Assembly (NCBI GenBank): GCA_021846945.1
Contig: JAJZVZ010000027.1
Coordinates: forward strand, 1 to 38,213
DNA: 38,213 nt
Origin: Acidobacteriota bacterium
Lineage (GTDB): Bacteria; Acidobacteriota; Terriglobia; Terriglobales; Acidobacteriaceae
Direction: 5' to 3'
Position numbers and translations under genes: made by a program. The number at the start of each line of letters is the position of its first letter. Position 1 is the stretch's first letter. Shown here piece by piece: positions 9,146 to 17,037 of the stretch. The notes below the pieces were generated by a model. It did not search any database and had not been told where the DNA came from. It saw nothing but the letters and a program-made list of their open reading frames with translations.

Positions 9146-9454
9146 ATGAATGCTATGAACAACGCGCACGTGCCGTTCGCTCAGCTTGCGCCTGAGGAAC
9201 GGTTCTTCTATTTACTGGCCGTGAAATCGGCGACTTTGCACCTCGCTCCCTATCTCGAAGCGATGCAGGTGGATGGTGACGTCAGCGTCAGCCGCGTTTG
9301 GGACGAGTACAAGTTCACGCCTGCAGATGCGGTCGACTTCTTTCATGATGCTGATCGCCTGGAGCCTTATCTGCTTCATTTTGTCGTAAAAGATCCCCAC
9401 TTCTGGGTTCCGAGACTGGCGGCAGGAAGACGTCCACGCCGTAAACGCAAATGA
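9146..9454 (+). CDS. Unknown 102-residue protein
   Basis: I do not recognise this protein. The first ATG is at 9146 and a second in-frame ATG (MNNAHVPFAQ) follows three codons on. The sequence looks genuinely coded: acidic and aromatic in the middle (YLEAMQVDGDVSVSRVWDEY, then FHDADRLEPYLLHFVVKDPH), ending in a very basic tail (RRPRRKRK) that could bind nucleic acid. No signal peptide or membrane segment is visible. It lies upstream of, and on the same strand as, the PadR-like regulator, but a promoter candidate between them suggests separate transcription. It is part of the accessory region near the integrase. Confidence 0.55.
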   Translation: MNAMNNAHVPFAQLAPEERFFYLLAVKSATLHLAPYLEAMQVDGDVSVSRVWDEYKFTPADAVDFFHDADRLEPYLLHFVVKDPHFWVPRLAAGRRPRRKRK

Positions 9455-9504
9455 TCATCTTCGCCTCAAACCAGGGCGCCGCAGTAGGAACGGCGCCCGG
9501 CCTT

Positions 9505-9535
9505 TTGCAACCTTGGATGCCGGCCCCCGTATACT
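9505..9535 (+). promoter_or_regulatory. Candidate promoter for the PadR-like gene
   Basis: TTGCAA at 9505-9510 and TATACT at 9530-9535 are separated by 19 bases. Transcription would start about 9542, almost at the GTG at 9543, so the message could be leaderless. The -10 box is good but the spacing is one or two bases long. Moderate support only. Confidence 0.4.
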
Positions 9536-9542
9536 TTGGTAC

Positions 9543-10118
9543 GTGCCTGAGACCCGTGACAAGCGACGCCGCAGCGACCTCGATCTGTTCGTACTGGCGC
9601 TGATCGAGAGTGGACTCTCAACTCCGTACGAGTTGAAGATCGCCGCGGATCTCTCCCCGGGTGCAACTATTCCGGCGCTGCGGCGACTCGTAACCGATGG
9701 CTTCGTAGTCCAGGGAAAGCCCGGCTCCCGCGGTCGCACGGCTCACAAGATTACATCCGAAGGCCGCCGGCGCCTGAAGGAGGGTTGGCGGGAGTTGATC
9801 GACCTGGGCCCCAGTGGTGACCTCGCTGCCGATCTGCGTGTCGCCCTGCTGGCGCTATGGATCGGAGGTGATCGCCAGCTGGCCGCAGGCTTCCTGCGCC
9901 AGTCGGCAGCCCAACGAATCAACTCAGTCGACCGGACCGAAGACATGGGTGAGCTGTCCTCTATTCCTCCTCTCGCGCTCGCGTATCGGCGACTCCATTC
10001 AGCCTCGGCGGCCGCGTTGGTCAAGGGAGAATCCGCAGCCGCGCTTGCCATGGCGAAGGCTTTGCCCCGACAAACAGCCGCAAAAACGAAACAATCCCAA
10101 GCCAAGACCGATCGATAG
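9543..10118 (+). CDS. PadR-like winged-helix transcriptional regulator
   Basis: The N-terminal 75 residues resemble a PadR-type winged helix: DLFVLALIESGLSTPYELKI is followed by a recognition-helix region (GATIPALRRLVTDGFV) and a wing (GKPGSRGRTAHKITSEGRRR). The C-terminal part is helical and alanine-rich, of unknown function, perhaps for dimerisation. I prefer the GTG at 9543 (191 residues) because it sits just after a good -10 box; a TTG at 9513 would overlap that promoter. No target gene is obvious, and autoregulation is possible. It lies among other accessory regulators to the left of the integrase. Confidence 0.65.
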   Translation: MPETRDKRRRSDLDLFVLALIESGLSTPYELKIAADLSPGATIPALRRLVTDGFVVQGKPGSRGRTAHKITSEGRRRLKEGWRELIDLGPSGDLAADLRVALLALWIGGDRQLAAGFLRQSAAQRINSVDRTEDMGELSSIPPLALAYRRLHSASAAALVKGESAAALAMAKALPRQTAAKTKQSQAKTDR

Positions 10119-10330
10119 ACCAGGCCGCCGCGGTGTTCCAAAAAGCCTGGAAAGGGTATTTGTCGTTTCGGAGCTACCGCAGGTCACGCTCGCAGGCGGC
10201 GGCCAACCAGCGAGCGGATCTGCATCGCACCGGCAACTGCGGCGGCAGGCGGCATCTGGTGGGCGCGCCAAACATCTGCAGAGGCCGATCAGCATGCCAT
10301 TGGGAAATCTGATCCCCGGACATGCGAAGC

Positions 10331-11101
10331 TTATGCCGCCTCCTTCATTGTCGGTTTCGGTACCAGAGCCGGCCGGCCGTACTGCCGCAACTCACGGATA
10401 TCGGAACGCAGCGTGTTAACCACCAGTTCGAGAATGTACCGGACCTCCTCGTCCCGACGTTCCGCTTTCACGCTCCGGTAGCGTTCCCCGAACTGCTTCA
10501 GAATGCGATGTGCAAACTGATCAAGGCCGTCCCTCTGCGACAACTTAGCTATGGCTTTCTTGGCTGCCCTCTTTTTCTCCAGATGCGATTGCGAAGCCGC
10601 CTTTACCGCCGAGGCTGCCTCCTCGCGCGTCTTCGGCGCCGGCATCTCGAGCAGGTTATCGACGAGATCAGAGTTCTTTCCCGCAGCGGGATCGATCTTC
10701 TGCTCCTCCAGGACCTCAAGCATGGTCTGCGGCAATCGCGACGCCGATTCGTAGCCCTCCATAAGCCGATACACCGTGCGCTCGCCTACGCCAATATTCT
10801 CGGCAATGATCTTCACTGCCTGCGTCCAGCTACCCTCAGCCTTGAAGTAGCTCCGATAGGCGCACAGGGCACGGCCCAGTGCGTAACGGGAGTGTTGAAA
10901 CGCTTGGATCGCGGCAATTACGGTTTCTCTTGTTTGCTTGAGGGCCAGAATTCCCCCCTCCACGGAGTCCGCCTTCTCGGCGGCCTTCAGCTGATGGCGA
11001 AGATTTGCCAATTTGGCAAATGCGTCAGAGTCAACTACTTCCACTTTCCTTACCTCCACTTTTCCGGCGCCGGAATCGAAGATCCGGTTCCATCGCCGCA
11101 T
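10331..11101 (-). CDS. Unknown protein with a helix-turn-helix segment
   Basis: This 256-residue protein is mainly helical and charged. Residues around 95-115 read IIAENIGVGERTVYRLMEGY, a convincing helix-turn-helix. The preceding helical region (LKQTRETVIAAIQAFQHSRY) recalls the DUF3102-type DNA-binding proteins of plasmids and phages, but I cannot confirm this. The second half is rich in Lys, Arg and Glu and could form a coiled coil. It starts exactly after the TGA of a small upstream frame (TGA-ATG), so the two may be co-translated. Its position between two recombinase genes suggests a role in maintaining or regulating a mobile element. Confidence 0.6.
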   Translation of the reverse strand: MRRWNRIFDSGAGKVEVRKVEVVDSDAFAKLANLRHQLKAAEKADSVEGGILALKQTRETVIAAIQAFQHSRYALGRALCAYRSYFKAEGSWTQAVKIIAENIGVGERTVYRLMEGYESASRLPQTMLEVLEEQKIDPAAGKNSDLVDNLLEMPAPKTREEAASAVKAASQSHLEKKRAAKKAIAKLSQRDGLDQFAHRILKQFGERYRSVKAERRDEEVRYILELVVNTLRSDIRELRQYGRPALVPKPTMKEAA

Positions 11102-11332
11102 TCATTGTCCCGCTGTTAGCTCGCGAGCCAAAGCCCGGCCACGATTTCTCCGATACCATCCGTGTGCCAAGGCACGATCGAACACCTCAGCAGATGTCGC
11201 AGTCGTCATTGCGATGCCCAAATGCACGGCGACATCACAATCAATGGCCAGTCCGATCAGATTCACGACTTGCGAGAGAAAGACGGGTCCATTCTCACCA
11301 ATACATCCGCACCGATCCTTAGCCAAAGTCAT
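11102..11332 (-). CDS. Possible small unknown protein of 76 residues
   Basis: This frame ends with a TGA that directly abuts the ATG of the helix-turn-helix gene downstream, an arrangement typical of coupled genes. The product has a hydrophobic middle (VVNLIGLAIDCDVAVHLGIA) and a basic end (WYRRNRGRALARELTAGQ). No family is recognised and no strong ribosome-binding site is seen. It may equally be the remnant of a longer gene. Support comes mainly from the exact junction. Confidence 0.3.
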   Translation of the reverse strand: MTLAKDRCGCIGENGPVFLSQVVNLIGLAIDCDVAVHLGIAMTTATSAEVFDRALAHGWYRRNRGRALARELTAGQ

Positions 11333-11414
11333 CGGTTCGTTCAGCCCAGATCAGTCGCAGCGGAAAGCTGGCCGCGCCTTTCCGATCGCCCTCCAGTCGC
11401 CAGCGATTGGCCCA

Positions 11415-11957
11415 TTAGCTCGCAGTGGTTGAGCGTCTGCGCGCGCGCCGCTTTCGGCGGCGAGGCACCGGCTCCTTCGGAAAGAGGTCCTTGTCGAAGA
11501 AGGAGAGCTGAATATCCTCGCGGAGGATGCGATTGGCCCGGCGCAGGTGATCGGTGACCTGTTTGACACGCCGGATCCGCCCGCGGGGCTGGATTCCTTC
11601 CCAGAGTCGGCGGCCGGCTTCTTCGATTACTCTTTGGAGAACCCGCCGGCCACGGTCGGTCGGAACAAACTCCCGCACCCGGCCGTCACCGGGATGCTTC
11701 GCGACGGTGACCAGATCACTCTTCACGAGCAGAGTACAGGCCCTGCTCGTCTCATAGTCCTTGAGTCCGGTTTCGCGGCGCAACCACTGCTCCGAATATC
11801 TTTGACCGGGGCGCGCCTCCGCTTCCTCCACGGCTCGCTGCAACGCATAGAGAGACAGATGGGTCATGCCCTGGCGACGCAGCTCCGGCGTCGTCATCAC
11901 CAGAAAAAGGCTGCCGGGACCAACCAGGGCACTTGCGATCCGTTCTTGTCGAGTCAT
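11415..11957 (-). CDS. Winged-helix (MarR-like) DNA-binding protein
   Basis: The product is 180 residues from the ATG at 11957, chosen because AGGTG precedes it closely and the upstream in-frame sequence has low-quality, Arg- and Ser-rich composition. Residues 45-110 form a winged helix: YALQRAVEEAEARPGQRYSE is followed by WLRRETGLKDYETSRACTLL as the recognition region and VAKHPGDGRVREFVPTDRGR as the wing. The tail is strongly basic (RRRKRRARRRS). An imperfect inverted repeat lies over its ribosome-binding site, which points to autoregulation. The family could be MarR-like or a plasmid or phage regulator. It faces away from the xis/int pair and could control it. Confidence 0.6.
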   Translation of the reverse strand: MTRQERIASALVGPGSLFLVMTTPELRRQGMTHLSLYALQRAVEEAEARPGQRYSEQWLRRETGLKDYETSRACTLLVKSDLVTVAKHPGDGRVREFVPTDRGRRVLQRVIEEAGRRLWEGIQPRGRIRRVKQVTDHLRRANRILREDIQLSFFDKDLFPKEPVPRRRKRRARRRSTTAS

Positions 11958-11962
11958 CAAAC

Positions 11963-11980
11963 ACCTGCAAATATGCAAGT
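11963..11980. promoter_or_regulatory. Inverted repeat over the ribosome-binding site of the winged-helix gene
   Basis: On the plus strand the site reads ACCTGCA-AATA-TGCAAGT, two 7-base arms with a single mismatch around a 4-base centre. It ends five bases upstream of the start codon at 11957 and covers the AGGTG ribosome-binding site. Its place and size suit an operator bound by the product itself. No binding data are available. Confidence 0.45.
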
Positions 11981-12794
11981 ATTTTACAGCGCCATGTGAA
12001 TCATATAAGCCTTTCTTTGCCACAAGCATGCGGCGCGACTGCGCCCGCCGGACGCCATTGAATTTTGCGGAAAAGCTGGCAAATGATGCCTTTGGCTTAA
12101 TCGACTCTCCATGGGACGCTTTACCAGGGCGGCCAGAAGTGTACCGGCATTTCAGTTGGCAGGACTTTGGCTGCAGCGGCCGTGCATGGGAGGCTTCTCG
12201 CCGGAGCACGCAGAGTGCCTCAACCGGATACGCCCGCCACCGCCTTGGTTCATGGCGCTGGCGGGGCGAACGCAAACCGGTCCGTGGCGACAGTGCCGGC
12301 GCGGCTTCGCCGGGCACGATTTTGGCTGCAAGATTCCGTCGTGGGAGTCTGAATACGGGATCGAAAAACCTGTTCTTGCCGCCTGCGCCTTGGGGCCGGA
12401 AGAGCTTGAGAAGGAATGTATGACGGACCGGATAGAGAGATTAAGGAGAAACTGGCCTGAAAGGCTCCGGCAGCCAGAGGCGAGATTTGTTCCGCCCTGA
12501 TCCCCGAAGCCACGGTAAGTCCAAGTGTTAACCTACACGACTCTCCCGGCGGCCACTGGCGACCTCAATTGCAGTGCCGGTCTCCACACGGGGGAGCCAC
12601 CACGAGACGCGGCCGGACCATCCGGCCCCAGAGGAAAGAGAGTGGGGACTCAATTTGCACCCATAACGACACATGCAAGCAAGAAGCAACGCCTTCACCT
12701 GGTTTCTCGCTCGAAGCCACTAACTGACCAGCCGCGATTCGATTGCACGGATGCAGCGTTCGTGATCGACGCGCCGGATGAGGCGCAGTCGGTC
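11981..12794. other. Gene-poor gap with a diverged internal duplication
   Basis: No credible gene is seen between the winged-helix gene and the excisionase-like gene. Two stretches around 12140-12195 and 12295-12350 resemble each other: both contain TTTGGCTGCA followed by a similar GTGGGAG/ATGGGAG segment. In different frames both would encode a D-F-G-C-x4-W-E-like pattern. A weaker match about 75 bases further on (GCCTTGG) has a different offset, so indels have occurred. This looks like decayed duplicated coding DNA rather than a functional repeat. Promoters for both flanking genes should lie here, but I could not assign them. Confidence 0.35.
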
Positions 12795-13088
12795 ATGGGA
12801 ATGCAGCCTTCGGCTCCAAAACCTCCTTTGTTGTCCGACGAATTTGGCACGTTCGAGCCATTCGTCGATGAAGAGGTCATTGCCAGATTCCTTGGACTAA
12901 CGCCGCGCCGCGTTTTGGAATTGGCGCGTGACAGCCAGATCACCTCGCACCCCATCGGTGTTACCCGTAAGACCTGGCGCTTCCGCGTCTCGGAGGTTGC
13001 CGCCGATTTCGACAGGCTTAAGAAGCCGGCGCGTGCTAACATTCCTGCGGCAGTTCCCGGAACCAGGGAGAGGAATCGACTTGGCTAA
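12795..13088 (+). CDS. Excisionase-like small helix-turn-helix protein
   Basis: From the ATG at 12795 the product is 97 residues. Its core FVDEEVIARFLGLTPRRVLE, then the segment ending TRKTWRFRVSEVAADFDRLK, is the MerR/excisionase type of helix-turn-helix (helix_turn_helix_17, AlpA/Xis group), where the last part docks the DNA backbone. The frame extends upstream to 12525 but that part has low-complexity composition and is probably not translated. Its stop overlaps the TTG start of the integrase by eight bases, so the two genes are likely coupled. The expected role is directing the recombinase towards excision or acting as its regulator. Confidence 0.7.
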   Translation: MGMQPSAPKPPLLSDEFGTFEPFVDEEVIARFLGLTPRRVLELARDSQITSHPIGVTRKTWRFRVSEVAADFDRLKKPARANIPAAVPGTRERNRLG

Positions 13089-14316
13089 AGGAACGGTATC
13101 AAAAAAGATGCGTGCGAACGGCATGACCTGGATTTACCGCTTTCAGACGACACGACCCTCGGATGGAGAACGAGTCGAGAACACCAGAATAATCGGTCTG
13201 GTGAAGGAGATCGGTGACTCCGCAGCGGCCGCGTGGAGGGAAGTTGGACGTCTTGGTCTCGACATCAACCTGCAAGGCCAGTTCGGAAGAAAACCAACTT
13301 TCGGGGAATTGGCCGAACATTTTCGCGAACGCGAACTGCGGAAAACATCCGGCGTTGGTCTCAGGGCGCCGGAAACCGTCGACACCCACGAGCTTCTTCT
13401 CGATCGGTGGATTCTGCCCCGATGGGGAGGCGCGCTCGCTTCGGAAATGAAGTCAGTGGAGATCGAGTCATGGTTTGAGAACCTGACCTCGACTCCACAA
13501 ACCAAATCGTGTAAGCCCCTGAGCTGGGCCACCGTGACCAAGATCAAGTCGGTCATGGCACAGATATTCAAGCACGCTCAGCGTCACGAACTCATCCCTG
13601 CCGCGATCGACAAGGACGGCAGGCCAACTAACCCCGTGCTCCTGGCCCGCTGTGAAGCGGGCTCGGACTACGAGGCAGCCGTGGTCACCCCAGAACAGAT
13701 GATCGTGATTCTGAAAGAACTCGACAAGCCGGAGACGCTCCTGGAATGGACGCTTGCTCTTCTTCACGCCGCGACGGCCATGAGACCCGAAGAAGCGTTC
13801 GGGTTGAAATGGGAGGACATCGACTGGAAGAGGGGCCAGATCAACATTCGCAGGGGGTGGTCGAAAGGTAAAGAGACTGCCGGCAAGAACGAAGGCAGCA
13901 TGACCCAGGTCGCAATGCACCCGGCTCTCAGCCAGGCGCTGGAAGCCTGGCGGCGGGAGTCGCTCTACCACCGTGACTCGGATTGGGTCTTCGCCTCGAA
14001 CAGGGCGAAAGGGAAGACTCCCCGGTCAGCCGGAGTCGCCGGGCAGGATTATCTTCGGCCGGCTGCGGTGAAGGCGGGCGTCATTCCATCCGGCTACCGC
14101 GGTCGATTTGGGTGGCACAACCTGCGCCACTCGCTGGCAACCTTTTTTGCCGACAACGAAGTGAGTTTGCCGGTCATCCAGAGCATGTTGCGGCACGCCA
14201 AACCGGCGACGTCCGCAATCTACATCCACCGCGTCAATGCGTCACAGTTGGCCGCACAGGGCAAGTACCTCGAGGCCATCAACCTAAAGCCGGCGCGAGT
14301 TTCCGCGGTGGCTTAG
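13081..14316 (+). CDS. Tyrosine-recombinase integrase next to tRNA-Val
   Basis: The 411-residue protein has an N-terminal arm-binding part, a SAM-like core-binding domain (about 75-170) and a full catalytic domain. The active-site residues can be seen: Arg235 (ATAMRPEEAFGLKW), His346 and Arg349 in WHNLRHS, His372 in MLRHAK and Tyr381 in SAIYIHR. I chose TTG at 13081 because GGGAGAGGA lies just upstream and the frame before it overlaps the excisionase gene; an ATG at 13108 is the alternative. It reads towards the 3' end of tRNA-Val(GAC) 79 bases away, the normal position for an integrase whose attachment site is that tRNA. It appears intact and active. Confidence 0.93.
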   Translation: MAKGTVSKKMRANGMTWIYRFQTTRPSDGERVENTRIIGLVKEIGDSAAAAWREVGRLGLDINLQGQFGRKPTFGELAEHFRERELRKTSGVGLRAPETVDTHELLLDRWILPRWGGALASEMKSVEIESWFENLTSTPQTKSCKPLSWATVTKIKSVMAQIFKHAQRHELIPAAIDKDGRPTNPVLLARCEAGSDYEAAVVTPEQMIVILKELDKPETLLEWTLALLHAATAMRPEEAFGLKWEDIDWKRGQINIRRGWSKGKETAGKNEGSMTQVAMHPALSQALEAWRRESLYHRDSDWVFASNRAKGKTPRSAGVAGQDYLRPAAVKAGVIPSGYRGRFGWHNLRHSLATFFADNEVSLPVIQSMLRHAKPATSAIYIHRVNASQLAAQGKYLEAINLKPARVSAVA

Positions 14317-14320
14317 AGGG

Positions 14321-14342
14321 CCTTGGGTTGAACCTTGGGTTG
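14321..14342 (+). repeat. Direct repeat CCTTGGGTTG x2, possible integrase arm sites
   Basis: CCTTGGGTTG occurs at 14321-14330 and again at 14333-14342, a 12-base period, between the integrase stop and the tRNA. Short direct repeats in this position are often arm-type binding sites of tyrosine integrases. A short duplication by slippage is the other explanation. Confidence 0.45.
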
Positions 14343-14394
14343 GGAGAGGATTTTTGGGGATTCTGAAATGCCTGCTAAGTTGTTGAAAGGAAAA

Positions 14395-14471
14395 TGGTAG
14401 GCACGATTGGATTCGAACCAACGACCTCTTCCGTGTCAAGGAAGCGCTCTAACCAACTGAGCTACGCGCCT
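14395..14471 (-). tRNA. tRNA-Val (anticodon GAC)
   Basis: Read on the minus strand this folds as a full tRNA of 77 bases. The acceptor stem is AGGCGCG with CGTGCCT, the D-loop has GTTGGTTAGAGC, the anticodon arm is CTTCC-TTGACAC-GGAAG with anticodon GAC, and the T-loop is TTCGAAT. The gene encodes its own CCA (14395-14397 on the plus strand). Its 3' end faces the integrase, so it probably contains one attachment half-site. It is complete and should be functional. Confidence 0.97.
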
Positions 14472-14664
14472 GCTTCACAATCAATATGCTGTAGTTTATC
14501 AGGATCGGGACGGTGGGGAAAGAGACGGCTTGGCTTCCTCGAGAATTGCATTTCGAAATAGCTCCAGGAGTCGGTGGTGGAAGTCATCGTCCCATCCGGA
14601 GCCTGTGAACTTGCTACGCAAGGGCCTTTGAAATCTTCCTTCTGTGAGTGGAGGCATCAAAAGA

Positions 14665-15618
14665 ATGGCAAACCGCAATCTTCCTGAAGAGGGAAGCGCT
14701 GCCCGAATGGCGCTGGAAGCATCTGTTTCGTCAGTCGTCGAAGGAGAATTGACGCCGGCAGTACGTGGTATTCGGTTCGTGATGGCCGCTCTCGTGGTGG
14801 GATCTATCCTTGTCGGCGCGTGGGAGACGGCTACGGGCCAGCCGCAGGGCAGAGCGGCGCTCGTAAATGGACTGCTTCTGACCCAGATCTCACTGGCCGG
14901 TGTCCTGATTCTCCTGGGCAGTATTGTCGAGGGATTGGGCTTTGGGCTTTCCCTGGGAACCCGCTGGCCTTACACCCGCAACATCGTGGTATTGATGATC
15001 CAGGGAGATCCCGAAGCGGCGCATCGGGTGGTAGCCACGCTGGTGGGGCTCATCGCGGTGGCTCTCGTTATTCTTGCGCCGGGGTCAGCGACCGTGAATG
15101 GCCTGGCATTGGTCGTCATCACTGCTCTATTCGGGATAGGAACCCTCCAGGTATTGTCCGGCCGGGTCCCATCCTTTGTGCATGGCACCCACGGGCTGCT
15201 CGCTTATGGAGTTTTTCTCAGTTATCTCACCGGCTTCTTCTTCCGCGGGGTGCAATTCTGGTCTTTTCTTGGGGCCATGTGGGCCCTTCATCCGCTCCTG
15301 TTTACGGTATTCCTGGGGGGAGCGACCACCGGCCAACGCGGCTTCGGGGAGCCGATCGGGGCATTTTTTAAACCTCAGCGCCTTGCCCATTGGATGGTGG
15401 CCGCACATGTCCTCTCTGCGCTGTCGTTGCTGGCAACTTTAGGTTGGCTCATGCCGTCGTTTCCGCTGGCTTTTTTCCTGGCGGTTGCGCAGGTTGCCGT
15501 GGGATTTCTGCTCTTCCACGCAGTCAATCTCAAGCCGAAGAATCCGGGGATGATTGTGGCGTTCCACCAATGCATGGTGCTCTTTATTACTGTGGCAGTC
15601 GTTGCCGCGCTGCGATGA
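14665..15618 (+). CDS. CtaA/COX15-like multi-pass membrane protein
   Basis: The 317-residue protein has about eight predicted membrane segments after a soluble N-terminus of 35 residues. Histidines recur at helix ends as in heme A synthase, which is built from two four-helix halves each with a heme-type His pair. Here Glu117-Ala-Ala-His120-Arg matches the ExxHR motif, His173/His176 lie in FVHGTHGLLAYG, and His242/His248 and His301 fall in the second half. The family role would be oxidation of heme O to heme A, but short quinol or cytochrome relatives share the fold. The start at 14665 has GGAGG ten bases upstream. No oxidase genes are adjacent, so the role stays open. Confidence 0.5.
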   Translation: MANRNLPEEGSAARMALEASVSSVVEGELTPAVRGIRFVMAALVVGSILVGAWETATGQPQGRAALVNGLLLTQISLAGVLILLGSIVEGLGFGLSLGTRWPYTRNIVVLMIQGDPEAAHRVVATLVGLIAVALVILAPGSATVNGLALVVITALFGIGTLQVLSGRVPSFVHGTHGLLAYGVFLSYLTGFFFRGVQFWSFLGAMWALHPLLFTVFLGGATTGQRGFGEPIGAFFKPQRLAHWMVAAHVLSALSLLATLGWLMPSFPLAFFLAVAQVAVGFLLFHAVNLKPKNPGMIVAFHQCMVLFITVAVVAALR

Positions 15619-15864
15619 TCGTTCAACCGGAGGGATTCATTACCGGCTTGACGATCCGCGGAGATGGGACTCCGAGATGCGTGAAACACTTTCAGTGCTT
15701 TCACAAGGCATAAATATACCTGCCGCACCCAATAACTCCGCGAAAATTTGCTGTTTTCGGCACTTCGTGCAAATGCTTGAGGAATGAGCAGTTGTGCGTC
15801 TGCTGTAAGCCGAATTTCTCCATGCGTGCCCTACACTGAAATCGTTTTAGAAGACGATTATCCA

Positions 15865-16503
15865 ATGGAGGGCGACATTGTGGAGTTTCGTTTGTTTTAT
15901 TGGGGGAACCAGCTTTCATCGAGTGGCAAGAATGCGATGGATCAACACGCGATCCGCAAGCAATTTCACCCGCAGCTTAAAAGGCTCTGGGAGTCGAATC
16001 CAAAATTAATCAAGCTGGCAGAAGCCTATGGTCATGCGTGGGTGACTTCAGTAGATGCAGAGCAAATGAGCGACCAAAATGCAGCGAGGCGCAAAGCATT
16101 TTTCCGTCGCATGGGCGAGATTTATCACCGGGGCTACCATCATTTCATTCCGCTTGTTACGGAAGATTTATGTCTTCGCGTGGCCCTAGATATTCTGTTT
16201 TTGCGCCCCGACAGTCTGCCGCTGATTCAGAAGAGCGGCGACATCGACAACCGGCTGAAAACGCTTTTTGATGCATTGCGGGTTCCGTCGATGAATGTTG
16301 GCATGAGCGCACCCGAACCAGACGAAGAACCGTTCTATGTGCTGCTCCAAGACGACAACCTGATTTCCGATATTCGCGTCACAACCGATAACCTTTTACT
16401 TCCTCCACATGGCAGAGAATTGAATGCGAAAGATGCCTTTCTGGAGATTCATGTGAAATTGGCGATCGCGGAAAGAGTAGCGAAGTCTTGGGCGTTTGAG
16501 TAG
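15865..16503 (+). CDS. RusA-like protein (possible Holliday-junction resolvase fold)
   Basis: This 212-residue protein is not one I know by name, but its C-terminal half contains SGDIDNRLKTLFDALRV followed about 30 residues later by QDDNLISDIRV. This matches the RusA pattern D-x-D-N-x-x-K ... D-A-L ... D-D: Asp126, Asp128, Lys132 and Asp163/164 correspond to the metal-binding Asp70, Asp72, Lys76 and Asp91 of RusA. The N-terminal half (helical, basic) is longer than in RusA, which is about 120 residues. A start at 15865 is assumed; no strong ribosome-binding site is seen. RusA is a phage-derived enzyme, so its presence hints at mobile-element origin of this block. The function is inferred. Confidence 0.5.
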   Translation: MEGDIVEFRLFYWGNQLSSSGKNAMDQHAIRKQFHPQLKRLWESNPKLIKLAEAYGHAWVTSVDAEQMSDQNAARRKAFFRRMGEIYHRGYHHFIPLVTEDLCLRVALDILFLRPDSLPLIQKSGDIDNRLKTLFDALRVPSMNVGMSAPEPDEEPFYVLLQDDNLISDIRVTTDNLLLPPHGRELNAKDAFLEIHVKLAIAERVAKSWAFE

Positions 16504-16520
16504 TTGTTTAATAGAAGTCA

Positions 16521-16712
16521 TCAAGGCATCCACTTAGGCAAATGGTCGAGTATGACGACGCAAAGTGCAAAGAAAGCAAGAATCGCTAAGACGACGATTG
16601 CCAGCATGGACGCGGCGCGCGAATAGGTCTTGAGATACCACTTCGCCAACGCCAGCTTTAAAGCTGGTGAGGGCTTTTTTGAAGTTTCTGTATCAATTCC
16701 CGCTTTGTGCAT
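16521..16712 (-). CDS. Small single-span membrane protein, unknown
   Basis: From the ATG at 16712 this gives 63 residues: a short basic N-terminus (LKLALAKWYLKTYSRAASML), one hydrophobic span (AIVVLAILAFFALCVVIL) and a five-residue tail. The charge pattern favours a cytoplasmic N-terminus. It is the last gene of a three-gene minus-strand run (17279-16521). The composition resembles toxin-type or regulatory small membrane proteins, but there is no specific evidence for either. Confidence 0.45.
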   Translation of the reverse strand: MHKAGIDTETSKKPSPALKLALAKWYLKTYSRAASMLAIVVLAILAFFALCVVILDHLPKWMP

Positions 16713-16785
16713 TTGGTGATTCTCTTGAAGGATGTTCACACAAATCATCACATGGAGTGCGATGCAATGGAAGGCGATTCCTCTT

Positions 16786-17037
16786 CTATTCGTGTTCGTC
16801 TACGTGAAGCAGGCCGGTTGTCACGTCAAGAAATGTGGCGAATTTTTGATACATCAGTGCCACCTGACGCTCTATCTCGTCTACCCGAGATTCGTCGGCA
16901 GATTGAAGAGCGTCGTAAGCATCAAGGTCGCTCTTCTGGAGAATGCCCCGGCTCTCCAATATCGCCACCAGGGTAGAAAGCATTTTCGCCTGTTCCGTGA
17001 ACATCTGCAGGACAAGCATGTGTTCTCTAGTTGTCAT
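16786..17037 (-). CDS. Small unknown helical protein (83 residues)
   Basis: Its ATG overlaps the stop of the upstream gene by four bases (ATGA), a sign of operon structure. The sequence is acidic and helical (MTTREHMLVLQMFTEQAKML; SADESRVDEIERQVALMYQK), and may form a coiled coil in the second half. There are no cysteines, signal peptide or membrane segment. No family is recognised. Confidence 0.5.
   Translation of the reverse strand: MTTREHMLVLQMFTEQAKMLSTLVAILESRGILQKSDLDAYDALQSADESRVDEIERQVALMYQKFATFLDVTTGLLHVDEHE

Noticed and set aside
12111..12500. A 129-codon plus-strand frame in the gap before the excisionase-like gene
   Set aside because: Only its last third looks like protein; the first part is low complexity, and there is no ribosome-binding site. 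It is best seen as a decayed remnant.
1..14394. A second attachment site matching the 3' end of tRNA-Val
   Set aside because: By eye I found no convincing copy of the tRNA end within the window to the left of the integrase; the far end is probably outside.
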